Notes: generated by a model from the letters alone, not told the origin. Positions 34,590 to 45,882 are shown, counted from the stretch's first letter. The stretch is 64,000 nt of DNA from Malaya genurostris (GCF_030247185.1 NC_080570.1:159810882-159874881); one strand, 5' to 3'. Program-made: numbers and translations.

Positions 34590-34840
34590 GTGCTTAAATT
34601 AAAAAGTCTTAGCATGAAACGTCGAAATCTAATGTCATCTCAAACAAAATTTTGAAAAAACAACTCTCTGGAATTCGTGATAAAAAAATCAATTTCGGAA
34701 ATCTCAAAATGCCACAGTCGATTTTTTTTAAAATAATTTCTTTTCGAGACCACAGACGGACACCACATTTGGCTTAAAAAATTTCCCTATGGTGATTTTT
34801 CAAGATAGAAAATTTCCAAGTTTTTGCCCATATTCGTCGT
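34590..34840. repeat. Sat-A fragment
   Basis: It contains TCTTAGCATGAAACGTCGAAATCTAATGTCATCTC and an A-rich spacer typical of the Sat-A unit. It directly abuts the truncated end of ITmD37E copy 5. Confidence 0.55.
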
Positions 34841-34841
34841 C

Positions 34842-35584
34842 GTAAGTCGTGTTTGGAAACATTCCTTGATGTATATTTCGCTGTTCATTAAAGCAGAGGT
34901 GATGAAGGGTTTCGAAATCTTACCGCAGCTACAAATTTCTTGTCAGACCATAGCTTTCTTACCAAATTTTTCGACTTCAATCGATGTCTCGGACTGGTTT
35001 AACACTTGCCTTTCTCGCACCGTATAATATTGTGGTCCCGGCAAGGATTTGTAATCGAGTTTCACGAGGGTTTCGTCGTCCATGATTATGCAGTTCAAAT
35101 TTCCAGCAAGAATCGTATTGTACAGCTTACGAGCCCTCGGCCTGATCGATGCTTCTTGTTTCGGACTACGTTTTGGTTGTTTCTGCTTCTTTCTTCAAAC
35201 GTTCTTTAGCGTTCTTTTTTAGCCACATCCCGAACTGAAACCTCCTTTTGCTCGAATGCCTTCAGTATACGTTTATCCAACTGAGGGTTAGCAGGAGCTT
35301 TTTTCGACCCGTTTTCGGTTTATCCTCAAAGGTGTTATCCTCACCGAACTTCCTGATTGCATTTCGCACGGCTTTTTCACTTACTCCTTTCATTTTTGCT
35401 ATCTTTCTCAGTGACAGTCCGGGTTCTGAAAGTCCGCGCATTTCGAAACAAACTAATGAAAACGAATAAACAACTGCACAAGTGGTTAGATAAGAGTGTA
35501 AACAACAGGACGCAACCATAAAAGTTGAACCATTGCGAAATGGCAGCGGTTTTTGGTTTCGTCCATACTTTCTGGGACAGTCTT
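34842..35584 (-). pseudogene. ITmD37E copy 5, 5' two-thirds
   Basis: The 5' inverted repeat ends at 35584, next to TA at 35585-35586. Coding starts with MRGLSEPGLSLRKIAKM at 35441, with about 15 codons (the AEQRRK..WCTER part) deleted. It passes through KAVRNAIRKFGEDNTFEDKPKTGRKK and a degraded second helix-turn-helix, then NCIIMDDETLVKLDYKSLPGPQYYTVRERQVL. It stops near the GKISKPFITSAL region at the Sat-A junction. The second Asp, Glu and 3' end are absent. Confidence 0.88.
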
Positions 35585-35599
35585 TAGCGTACATTAATT

Positions 35600-35880
35600 G
35601 AGCGAAAAAATCGGTGTGAAATGGCTTTGTTTGAAGCATATGAGCATCGATACCATGGATAAAATCAACGGTTCAGAGCTACAATTACTTGCCCATCCAC
35701 CTTGTTCTCCTGATTCGGCTCCCTTGAACTATTACCTGTTCCTAAACCTCAAACCATCTTTGAGAAATCTATATGAGTTTCGTATTGAAATTTTAGACCA
35801 CTACTTTCGTAAACCTGAAACCCTGAAACCAGTATAGCCAAAGTTAGTTCGTATGGTCATCAACTAATGTAACCTAAAAA
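35600..35880 (+). pseudogene. Mariner transposase C-terminal fragment
   Basis: The plus strand encodes MDKINGSELQLLAHPPCSPDSAPLNYYLFLNLKPSL, a decayed version of the mariner HPPYSPDLAPSDYYLFPNLK block, followed by EFRIEILDHYFRKPE. The third catalytic Asp position reads Asn (PLNYYLF). It lies directly beside ITmD37E copy 5 in the opposite orientation. No termini are recognised. Confidence 0.7.
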
Positions 35881-36140
35881 TTTAGAAGATGTTTTCCGTT
35901 TTCCGTTCGAATCGAAGTAAGGGAGCTATCTCGGACCACTTCTCAAAATCTATCACATCATCACAAGTCTGGTGAATTGTTGTGCTCTAGAAATGGACGT
36001 TTAGAAAGTAAACGTTGAGAAATGTAGTACAATATCCTCCTCTCGGTCACAGTCATAAATACTGATAGTTACAGTGAAAAAGTTAAAAGTGTCTGTAAAA
36101 AAACACCGGTAAAAGGTGCACCGAAAATGATAAAAAATGA

Positions 36141-36209
36141 TAGATAAAAAAAAAAAATAATGTTACTGAAGATGTAGGACATCTTCAGTAACATTATTTT
36201 TTTTATCTA
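36141..36209. repeat. Perfect 69-bp palindrome
   Basis: The sequence TAGATA-A(n)-TAATGTTACTGAAGATGT is followed after three bases by its complement, ACATCTTCAGTAACATTA-T(n)-TATCTA. The stem is about 31-35 bp with almost no loop, apart from a length difference in the A/T run. It could be a tiny foldback element or a hairpin RNA source. Confidence 0.7.
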
Positions 36210-36277
36210 AGGGCCCCTCTTGAAACAAATTCCTGGATACGGGCCTGCTTTACACTACAACGAACGAGTAAATAGTA

Positions 36278-36484
36278 TTACCAATCGTCACTAAGCGAAC
36301 CCATTGTCGCAGATAACTGCGATCCTCCCGAGTATAAATAAACATCGTTAAAGTACAGCAAGATGATCAAAGGCCCGAGATGCTTCCCTGCCCTGCTGAA
36401 TGCCCGATGTCGCCAAAAAGCCTTTCGAAACATAAACGTAACATCCACTAAATTTAATTTGTAAAATTTGCCACGAGACGCCAC
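36278..36484 (-). pseudogene. Jockey-like reverse transcriptase scrap
   Basis: The minus strand contains KHLGPLIILLYFNDVYLYSG, matching the QGSHLGPLLFxLFxND block. No catalytic ADD or flanking block is present. It is too short to classify further. Confidence 0.5.
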
Positions 36485-36499
36485 TGATTTTGTACCATT

Positions 36500-37723
36500 T
36501 CTGTCGCCAGCTTAAAGTTTTTAAACATTCGGATCCTTTGACTTTAGAGTTGTGATGTTTACAAATTTATGGTAGGATCCTCCGGGTTCACAACGCGTAC
36601 AAACTTTCCGGAACGCACATCCGCAAATCGATTATTTTGTCTGTCAAACGACGTACAGCCTATTGCTGCATCCACCACGTCACAGTTTTGTAACACGATA
36701 CGGACAGCAAAATTTATTTGCCACCCAGCAGAAAGCCGACAGCAGGCTCATCACACCCCGCTCGGTCCCTTCCCGTTCCGTCCCGTAAATAACCTCAATT
36801 TTCCAACGGTTAAATTCCGTTCTTGGCGCAAACCCTGCAGCGGGGTGCAATTCATGTTAAACCCGGTGCCCTTGTAACTGGACCGGACCTCTACAGCAAT
36901 AGAAGACAGCGTATCCGATGCGGACACGGCAAAGGGAAGCGATTTTACATCTCGCATAAATAAGCAGTAAATTCCGACACGCAGCGCGCCGAGTAAAGCC
37001 GACACCGAGTGCAGCATAAAGGAGGAAACTCTGCTTCCGACCTGTACTGTATGAGCATCGAGGCATCCCGTCAGCATAAATCAAGAATAAACCTGGTTGG
37101 ACTGGACGAACGCTACCGCCGGCCGGACGACTTCCGGGTCAGTTGAAGTAGCATGCCTTGGAAACCCGACGAAGGAAAAGTTGAAACGAGGATGTCAAAC
37201 TCGGACACGGACGAAGGGAGAATCTTTCTTCATCACCATCATCGCAGCAGGCTGTGTGTGAAAACATATTCGCATCGAATCAAGACCTGGCACAATTATC
37301 TGTCAATCCAAAGCCCACCCACCAGGATCATTTCCTGGTGTCCTCTTCTGGTCAGTCGGAATAAGTGCCGTATTCTGTATTTGTACAGTTGTATACTGAA
37401 TCGGATTTCCATCGTAAATAACGAAAAATCCCAAACAGCAACATACGAAAAACGCCTGATGGCAGATGAAAGCAAGCGGAAATTGAATGAGCTGTACGAT
37501 TCTGAACATGACACATCTTAACCGGACCATTCCGTATGTCATCATTTGACAGGGATCAGGATAATTTACTACCGATGTTTGCTGTCCTTATTAACATTCA
37601 TATTGGATTGTGGAGAAAAAAAATTCTCATTAAACACATTGCAAACAACGCCGAATGCAGCTGTCCAAAAACCGAGTGGCGAATGAAGGCTTCCAGCACC
37701 ACTACCAAACGAACCGTTTTCTA
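36500..37723. other. Unassigned GC-richer sequence
   Basis: This 1.2-kb stretch lacks transposon features and is GC-richer than its neighbours, with open frames on both strands and no recognised domain. GCATAAA or CATAAAT recurs at about 36953, 37013 and 37073, resembling Caudal/Abd-B-type homeodomain sites. It may be unique regulatory DNA; that is speculation. Confidence 0.35.
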
Positions 37724-37997
37724 ATGTCGTTTACGTTTTTAAATTGCACTACACTGGTGTAGCGAAAGCTGCACTGAAACCGTTCGTTTTTGCCAATTGC
37801 ACTACACCAGTGCTACACTTTTTCTGCACCGATACCACTGGTGTAGCACTCATCAAAAGTTTGGTGTAGCTCTGTGCAATGTAATCATGTATTGTAGTCA
37901 ATGGTTACTGTTTATGTTTTCGTCATTTTTGTTCGTTTATTCAAGCCTCAGTGTAGCACTGCACCGGTGTAGTGCAAGTTAAAAACGAAAACGCCAT
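37724..37997. mobile_element. 274-bp MITE with repeated GCACTACACYGGTG palindromes
   Basis: The ends ATGTCGTTTACGTTTTTAAA and, inverted, ATGGCGTTTTCGTTTTTAAC are imperfect terminal inverted repeats, each followed by TTGCACTACACYGGTG. The near-palindromic core GCACTACACYRGTG recurs in either orientation at about 37746, 37799, 37828 and 37951. No unambiguous target duplication is visible. Confidence 0.6.
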
Positions 37998-39860
37998 AAT
38001 ATAAATTCCATCTGCATGTACGCATCGTGAAATTTCTAGTCAAAGAAGATGAAGAAAAAACAATGAATAAGTAATCGAGCATTGCCAAAACCGGCGGGCG
38101 GTAGAAGGGAAACTCCCGAGGGTTTGTTGCTGACCGTGAGGAGTGGAAACATTGGAGAATGTCTGGAGCAAATTTATGGATCTGAGTTTTCAAAGGCCAC
38201 TCACTGAAAGCAATTCCGTTTTCAGTGGGACAAAAAAAAAACAATTCGGAAAATTCGGTCACGAATAGCAAATAATCCTCATTTGAATTTGTTTAATACA
38301 GCCAACACAACTGCTCTGTAAAGTGAAGTGAATCGGTTTCGCGTTCCGGTTGGAATTATAATCTAACGAGCTACCAATGTACCGGAGCTTAACGTAGAGT
38401 GGAAAATAAACGGTTCAATGATGCTTCTTTGTGGAAACCGTTTGTCATTTCTACTGTACTTTGGAGTTTGGAGTCGATTTTATTTGCATTATTATTTGTA
38501 CTGTTGTCCAGTATTCGCAAGTCTCGGAAGTGCAAAAGTTTCTTGGTGCCGGATGTGACCGAATTTTCGTGCATCTTTGAGCAACTTGATGAAGCTGAAT
38601 AAACATCGACCTGTTAACTTTGTTTAATTGAATTTGTCTTACATTTGCTATTCAGTGTTGATTTAATGAGAGGAAAACGCTCATTTTTTTCTCGAACTGA
38701 TAAGAACCTGTGTTTGAATTCCGGATCTTGCAAATTGATTGCAATTGTTTGCTCCAGTAGAACAAACTTGTTTAAAAACTACAAGGATCAGCCCCATGGG
38801 GTTGTTCGAGCCATCGATGTGGAACAAGGCAACCAAAATTTCTAATGATCTACAATCAAACAGTTCAATCAATCGTCACACTTTTGGATCCGCAATTGCA
38901 CTAGAGTCTGCTTAGATTGATCTGTATTAGGAACCAACACCGAACATTGTTTGTTTTATAGCCGACGAAATTACACCAATGTCCCAAATGTATGCAACTA
39001 TATCTTTGTACATACCTGCGATACGTTTGTGATATTAAAGCTTCTCCTCGCCAAGCTTGTGTTTAAGTTTTGTATGCAAGAAGTTATCTTCATAGCGTTA
39101 AGTTTCTTAACCATTCTGCGATTTCGGTTGAAGCGATAAACTTTTTCTCATTATCAATCGAGTTCATCTTATATGAATTAGAAATTAATCTTAAGCACTC
39201 AAAATTTACCCTGGGGTAGATGTCAATTTCTCAGGCGAAACGAGCTTGCATGGCACAATATCAGAGCATAACAATTAAAGCTTCAAATCGTTTTATGGCA
39301 CTTCTTGTCTTGCTGTCTAGCAACAACCTACCTCTAGCATGCTACGCGTAGGACTGAAACGTTAGCTATAATTTCGGTTCTATTTATAGATTCGCGTGCT
39401 TCCAACAGCTTCGCTTTTGCATCGATTGACCAATCAGAGCAATGCTTTTCCTTTGATATATCGCTTACTCCTTCAAAACCGTCGTCTTTGGCAGGGAAAT
39501 CCAATATGCCGGAGATTTTTAGCAGACAAAATTGGACACTACTCGCTACTAATCAAAATTTCAATCATTTACAATTGAAAATACGTGGCTTGATACATTG
39601 AAATCTAATCTTAGAAATATTTCCAACCAAATAATGAAATAATATTAATAATTGATACAAAATATACTTAGCTGTAAGTCTTCAAAACCTGACCACATTT
39701 CTACGTGTATTTTTCCTTGAGTTTCTCATTTGCACCCCTATATAGAAAATAAAGATGTGTTCTACATCAAAACCACTGTTGGACTGTACATCAAGTTCGA
39801 AGATCAATCGTCTGTCACCTTTGGTTTGAGAGATAGAATATACAACAAACAATCGTTGTC
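37998..39860. other. Unassigned sequence
   Basis: No recognised gene. Short open frames at 38399, 38645 and 38951 lack family motifs. 39390-39560 contains TTGACCAATCAGAGCAATGC, which looks like part of a dispersed repeat. Confidence 0.35.
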
Positions 39861-39863
39861 GTC

Positions 39864-40088
39864 ATGAACAATATTGATTTTCGTACGCACGTGAAGTATC
39901 TTGTGTACGAGCAGTGCGCTAACGAAACACAACATACGATGGGACTGATTTCGCTTCAAAGATTCACCAAACTCATTCCTCACTATCACGCTATCGAACA
40001 GCGACGCCCAATCGAGCAGTGCCACACATATGCAAATTGGAATAATGCGGTTCAACTTTGGAAAATTCTCTCCAATTTACTGGTTTAG
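39864..40088 (+). CDS. Small open frame of 74 codons, unidentified
   Basis: The frame MNNIDFRTHVKYLVYEQCAN.. runs to ..WNNAVQLWKILSNLLV and a TAG. It has a protein-like composition with few low-complexity residues, and the opposite strand is also partly open. No signal peptide, transmembrane segment or family motif is visible, and no splice or promoter evidence supports expression. It may be chance. Confidence 0.2.
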   Translation: MNNIDFRTHVKYLVYEQCANETQHTMGLISLQRFTKLIPHYHAIEQRRPIEQCHTYANWNNAVQLWKILSNLLV

Positions 40089-40639
40089 CTTGGGAACAAC
40101 GGTTATCCGGTTATCCGGTTATCAATATGGGTAGATTCATCAAACATAGCAATCATCGTTTGGCTCAAAATACTTCTGCTGAATGGAAGCTGATGAGCTC
40201 AAGTTATTTTCTGGTTCATTTTATTTGTGAGCTCTAGTTGAAGGTTGAAAATTGGGGTATGGAAGTAAGAAACTGATAGTTGTAAATTGGAAAATAGAAA
40301 ACGGAAGTTCAAAATGGAAAATTAAAAATTAGTCACAGAAAATCGAAATTATGGTAACAGTTGACAGTTGATAATAGAAAGTTGAAAGCTCTAATTCGAG
40401 CTCTGAACTTTGAGTTTGAGAAAAAAAAATTATTTTGAATAACGACGTATTGATTTTTCGTTTCATGTTTTCTACCTTTCATTCTATATTACCTAATCAT
40501 ATTTCCGCTTTCGACTTCCGTCAATATGTGTTTATGCGCCATTTTCTATATTCAGTCTCCAACTCATACTTTCTATTTTCTTTACCCATTTTAAGACTCA
40601 ATTTACTGTCTTGTTTTCCATATTTGCTTTTTTTTTGTA

Positions 40640-40963
40640 AGTTTTCGGTGTCACAAAGCGTAACATGCATTACTTCTATGTTAGTAAAATCTGTTACGAG
40701 GTGTTACTGGGATACTTTTTTGTATGTTATAGGCATTACGAAGTGTTACATGCGTTATTTTTTTTACGTATAATGACGTTACTTTTTTGTTTGTTAAAGA
40801 CGTTAAGAAGCGTTACATACGTAACCTTTTTGTATGTTAAAGGCGTTACGAGGAGTTACATGCGTTACTTTTTTGTATGTTTAAGGCGTTACATACGTTA
40901 CTTTTTTGTATGTTATAAGCGTTACGAAGCGTTACATACGTTACTTTTTTGTATATAATAAAT
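40640..40963. repeat. 43-bp minisatellite, left block
   Basis: Degenerate tandem units are built on GGCGTTACGAAGCGTTACAT followed by GCGTTACTTTTTTGTATGTTATA, with about a 43-bp period. The array is interrupted at 40964 by the TTAA/TA-flanked element. Frames rich in YVCYRRYEAL or similar are translation artefacts. Confidence 0.85.
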
Positions 40964-40967
40964 TTAA

Positions 40968-42489
40968 GGCCATCGTCCAAGTACCATGCGCGCGAGTGGT
41001 TTTAGGAAATTTTCGATGTAAATTTTGAAATTTATCTTCAGGGTGAAAATGGCTAGAAAATTCGGATGATTTTCCGAGTCTTATCAAAAATAGCACAGAA
41101 AAAATGAGCTTTTTTGTAATCTTTCACAATCATTTGAAAAAATAATTCGATGAAATGATTTTTTTTTCAAAAAAAAGGCGGGTGGGTAATTTCAGAGACA
41201 TAACTGGATGTCGTGAATACGAAAACAACTGACATGTTCCTTAACACTTCCGAATATCAATTAGTTGATCAATTGTATGAATTATGCAAGCATTCCCCTT
41301 TTTCACATTTTTCGCAAAAACAAATAAGGCTTCACTTGATCTCCATTACTGTGAATTTCACACAACTAAAAATGCACAAATCTAACCAAACTGTTCTAGA
41401 TTTGCACTAAATTGAGGATATTTTCCTTCGATTTGCGAACAACAAATCCTAATAGTTCTTTAGAAAACTTTTAGAGCCATTAGAACGGCTGATTTTGTGT
41501 AATGCTCTCCACTCACTACGATATTCAACACTTTTCGGAACATTTTTCTCGAACGATTTTTTGTACAGCAGCAGATATTTTTTTCTCTTCCTCAGAAAGC
41601 GTTCTGATTGGCTGGTGTTGATATGGGTCAAATGAGACAGGTTTTTTTAATAGTGTATCAATACTCCAATGCTGTTGGTATACACGTTTAAGTTGAAAAA
41701 TTTCGATTCTATTGGTAGTTAAATTATATAAATCCTTTCACAGATCACTGAGCTATGAGCTTTAAAAATACGAGCAAGGCAAACGCGCCTTATGGATTAT
41801 CCCCTTTGATACTCGTTTAAACCAAACATTTCAGAAAAGTTTAATTTTGAATTATTTGAGATTATGTCACACAACTGAAAATCTTATCATAAAATTGTGA
41901 TCATATTTCCGATGGCATGTAGCAAAAATTATGTTGATTCGTTAGATACAACAAGAGATATTCACGATCAAAAACTTATCACTCTCTCAGAGGGTAAATT
42001 TTGAAAAGGCACCCCATAGTAAAGTAAGTCGTATTTACGACAAAAACCTTATGCTGGCAACAAGGATCACATTCGGACACATTTTTGGAAAACCTTTTCA
42101 CGCTTTTCATGGAAAATCAACGAATTTCATATAACCGATTTCGTGGAAATTTTTGAAATTCGTGGAATTACTATGAAAAGCGTAAAACAGTTTTCCAAAA
42201 ATGTGTCCGAATGTGATCCTTGTTGCCAGCATAAAATTTTTTTGAAAAAAAATTCATTCCATCGAATTATTTTTTCAAATAATTGTGAAAGGTTTCAAAG
42301 AAAGCTCATTTTTTCAGTGCTATTTTTGATAAGACTCAGAAAATCATCCGAATTTTCCAGCCATTTTCACCCTGTAGATAGTTAAAAGTATTTCAAAGGT
42401 CTGCATGTTTTTGGTTTTGGCAAATTTTTTAAAATTTCCATCGAAAATTTCCTAAAACCACCCGCGAGCATGGTACTTGGACGATGGCC
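40968..42489. mobile_element. 1.5-kb inverted-repeat element, TTAA or TA duplication
   Basis: The left end GGCCATCGTCCAAGTACCAT and the right end, read inverted, are the same sequence. Similarity continues inward for more than 200 bp (GGGTGAAAATGGCT, GATTTTC.GAGTCTTATCAAA, TTTCACAAT.ATTTGAAAAA). TTAA lies at both junctions (40964-40967 and 42490-42493), but a TA duplication with one extra A in each terminus fits equally well. No transposase frame is visible. It split the 43-bp minisatellite and contains a further MITE at 42052-42231. Confidence 0.72.
42052..42231. mobile_element. 180-bp hairpin MITE with TA duplication
   Basis: Both ends read TGCTGGCAACAAGGATCACA into CATTCGGACACATTTTTGGA, giving arms of about 58 bp with few mismatches. 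TA at 42050-42051 and 42232-42233 is consistent with Tc1/mariner-type mobilisation. It is nested within the larger inverted-repeat element. Confidence 0.8.
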
Positions 42490-42493
42490 TTAA

Positions 42494-43160
42494 AAGTTTT
42501 AAAGCCCTACACGCGTTTTTTTATGTAATAGATGTTATAAAATGTTACTTTTTCATGTTCAAGGTGTTACGAAGCATTATCTGCGGTACTTTTTACTATG
42601 TAGTGAATGGCGTTTCGTGCATTTTTTTTGTGAGTTATATGCGTTATGCGTTACTTTTTTGTACGTTTAAAGCATTACGAAGCGTTACATGCATTACTTT
42701 TTTGTATGTCATAGGCGTTTCGAAGCGTTACATGCGTTACTTTTTTGTATGTTATAAGCGTTACAAAGCTTTACATGCGTTACTTTTTGTATGCTATAGG
42801 CGTTACATGCGTTACTTTTTTGTATGTTTAAAGCGTTACGAGGCGTTATGTGCGTTATGCGTTACTTTTTTGTAATTTTTAGGCGTTACGAAGCGTTACA
42901 TGCGTTACTTTTTTGTATGTTATAAGCGTTACAAAGCGTTACATGCGTTACTTTTTGTATGCTATAGGCGTTACATGCGTTACTTTTTTGTATGTTTAAA
43001 GCGTTACGAGGCGTTATGTGCGTTACGCGTTACTTTTTTGTAATTTTTAGGCGTTACGAAGCGTTACATGCGTTTCTTTTTTGTATGATACAGGCGTTAT
43101 ATGCTTATGCTTTAATTTTTGGCACGATTAAACAGGTCACATGCATTACTTCTTTGTATG
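42494..43160. repeat. 43-bp minisatellite, middle block
   Basis: The block has about 15 units of the GCGTTAC-type repeat, including a recent-looking ~180-bp higher-order duplication (about 42740-42870 resembles 42920-43055). It ends at the hAT-like insertion. Confidence 0.85.
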
Positions 43161-43167
43161 TTATAAG

Positions 43168-43813
43168 CAGAGCTAATAAAAGTCATTTTCATTGACTCAA
43201 AATAGACGAAAATGACGAACAATTACTGTCACTCTCAGCTTCGCTTACAAACGCTGAGAACGAAATCCATGTCCAGTCAATGACATAAGCGGGAGAGTAG
43301 TTTCAAAATTGTGTTTTTTCCTTTCATTTGCCCTTTCAGTCATTTGCTGTTTTTTAAGTGAAAATTCCATAGTATGCAGTGTCGATACTCAACCGAAGCT
43401 TTGAGAATCGAAAATGACAGGAAAAGGTTTCACAATGACTTCTACCCGTTGGTGTTCGAATTTATAGTAGTTTTGGTTTCCTAAGAGGTTCTGGGATGTA
43501 ATTACTTCGATTTGGCATATGTTAGTCACTTTTTATATCCAAGCGTCACAGATTTTCAATACATCGATGACAGAATGAGAATTGAAATTCTGCTAATGCT
43601 CTCTGAAGACGTTAGTTTGGTTTCGTCATGTCATAGAGGAAAGAGTGACGTTGGCAATTATGCTCTCTCATTTTTTCGATGAGAAACGAAACTGCTTCGC
43701 CTCTCTTGGTTTGTTCTGGGGTCGATCATTTACGAATGAGACAATAAAATAGTGAAAATGAGGCTATTGGATTGGATTCTTTCATTGAGAATGCGTGACA
43801 ATTTTAAGCTCTG
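43168..43813. mobile_element. hAT-like non-autonomous element (646 bp)
   Basis: The termini are CAGAGCTAATAAAAGTCA on the left and, inverted, CAGAGCTTAAAATTGTCA on the right. The adjoining 8-mers GTTATAAG (43160-43167) and ATTATAAG (43814-43821) match in 7 of 8 positions, an 8-bp duplication as expected for hAT. The interior has no transposase. It interrupts the 43-bp minisatellite. Confidence 0.7.
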
Positions 43814-43821
43814 ATTATAAG

Positions 43822-44465
43822 CATTACGAAGCGTAATTTTTTTGTATGTTATAGGCGTTACGAGGCGTTACATACGTTGCATTTTTGTACGTTTAATGCG
43901 TTACGAGGCGTTACATGCATTACTTTTTTGTATGTTAGAGGCGTTACGAGGTGTTACATGCATTACTTTGTTGAAATTTATAGGTGTTACGAAGGGTTAC
44001 ATACGTTACTTTTTTGTACGTTATAAGCGTTACGAAGCGTTACATACGTTACTCTTTTATGTTATAGGTGTTACGAGACGTTAGATTTTGTATGCTTAAA
44101 GCGTTTCGAGGCGTTACATGCGTTACTTTATGTATATTACGAGGTGTTACATGCATTACTTTTGTGAATGTTACGTGTTAGGTGTTACGAGGTGTTAGAT
44201 GCGCTACTTTCACTGTAAGTTCTAGATGTATGTTAAACGAATTATTTTTTTTATGTTATAACTGTTACAGAGTTACTTTTTCAAATGTTACGAAGCATTA
44301 TCAGCGTTAGTGTTACGTCAATGTCAATGTTACGAGATGTCTCGTGCATTACTTTTTTGTGAGTTATGAAGCGTTACATGCGTTACTTTTTTGTGAGTTA
44401 TAAAAGTTACGAAGAGTTACTTTTTTTTTGTAACGTATGATGAATGTTATTTTTTGTATGTGACT
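43822..44465. repeat. 43-bp minisatellite, right block
   Basis: It continues the GCGTTACGA.GCGTTACATGCGTTACTTTTTTGTATGTTA unit with increasing decay towards 44465, where T-rich unique-looking sequence begins. Confidence 0.8.
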
Positions 44466-45810
44466 AGTACCGCTTCCTGTTTTATTTGCTTTGATTTATG
44501 ATTTTTGTTTTTTATATTTGGTTCTAAACAAAATATTTTTTCATTGCATTTTTCATTTCCTGTTTCCTGTTTACAATTTTTGTTGTTTTGATTATATTTC
44601 TCATGTTATGCTTTTTGTTATATTTCATGTAGTTGATTTTCTATTTTGAGATTTTATTTTCCATTTTTTCTATTGCCTACGTTTTCAGTTTTTCGATTTA
44701 TAGCTCTTTATTCCACTTCATATTATTTGTCTTGTTTTTTTTTGCAACTCTCATACTTCAATATAAATATATAACTATATATTCTAAATTTCTTTTTCTA
44801 AAATTTTCTACATTATTTAATGAAAATCTTATGTTTCTCTCAATTGCGTGAATGGTAATGATTTTTATTTGTTACAACTGTCAATTTTTTTCCTTTCAAT
44901 ATGTTTTTCAATTCTAATTACACTTTCATTCATCGATTTTCAGGGCATAATTATCCATAAAAAATTTTCCAGGTCACATTTTCTATTAGGTTTATGTTTT
45001 TGAGGCTTCAATTTTCTACTTCTGATTTCTTGTTTTATGTTTTCATGATTTCATTGTTTATTAACGTTTACCTGTTCCCCTTCGTTCTATTTTCTTGTAT
45101 CTAGTTTCTATCTATAATATTCAAACTCTGTTTCTGTAGTAAAATGTTGTTTTATATATTTCATGCGTTATATTCAATATTTAATATCTTTATACAATGT
45201 TCGTTTTTTTTGTATTACGGTTACTTTTTACTCTTTTGTTCTCTTGTGCCTGTTCACTGGTTTCCCATATTACGCATATTTTATATTTAATGTAGCAGAT
45301 TTTTTATTTTTAGATACCGATTTTCATATTTCATATTTTCATATCATTTATCCTGTGTTTTTAGTGATTTTTTTCCTTTTACATCTTCGAATTTCGTTCT
45401 TTTAGTATGTTTTTCAATGCTATTTAACTGCTTTCTTTTATTGATTTTCAAAGCGTAATTTTCCATTTTAAATTTTCCAAATCACGCTTACTATTAGGTT
45501 AGGTACAATTTTTTGTGGCTCCAATTTTCTACTTCTGATTTCCTGGTTCTTTATTAATTTTCATGTTTTCATTTTTTTATTAACATTCAACTATTTCCTT
45601 ATAACTATAGTTGCACTCCGTTCTATTTTCTAGTCTCTATTCATAATTTCTATCTTTTATTTTTGTAGTAAAATGATCCCGATATTTCATATTTTACATT
45701 TAAACCACCCAATGGAATTTATCATCCTACGAAATATTTCTACAATGAATTTTCACATCCAAATATGAAACATCAGAACCAATCGCTATCGAACACAAAA
45801 TCCAAACCAT
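44466..45810. other. T-rich sequence without genes
   Basis: The plus strand is strongly T-rich with recurring TTTTC(A/T)ATTTTC-like text and two loosely similar halves (about 44885-45110 and 45400-45600). No credible gene; open frames are Phe/Leu/Tyr-rich artefacts. Confidence 0.5.
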
Positions 45811-45830
45811 AAATGAAAATTAATATTTAC

Positions 45831-45882
45831 CCATGTTCGATTGATCCGCTTTTCGGTTGCCCTTGGTTGTTCCAAATGTCAT
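45831..45882 (-). CDS. Candidate first coding exon of a host gene
   Basis: On the minus strand ATG at 45882 opens MTFGTTKGNRKADQSNM plus one G, immediately followed by the donor GTAAATATTA. In this frame there is an upstream stop (TAG) about 70 bases before the ATG. The upstream sequence (to about 46050) has CAACAACAACAG-like text typical of insect 5' UTRs. The leftover single base fits the 38-bp microexon at 12897-12934, giving ..QSNMGQPNGKSSFEGER. I cannot name the protein. Phase agreement alone has a one-in-three chance of being accidental. Confidence 0.3.

Noticed and set aside
36569..37545. Open frames of 70-122 codons that look compositionally protein-like
   Set aside because: Opposite-strand frames are equally open and none carries a known motif. 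Treated as unassigned, possibly regulatory, DNA.
40435..44084. Cys/Tyr/Phe-rich frames such as YVIGVTRRYIRC
   Set aside because: They are translations of the 43-bp minisatellite.
40640..44465. CRISPR-like array
   Set aside because: The repeats are contiguous and degenerate with no unique spacers. It is a eukaryotic minisatellite.
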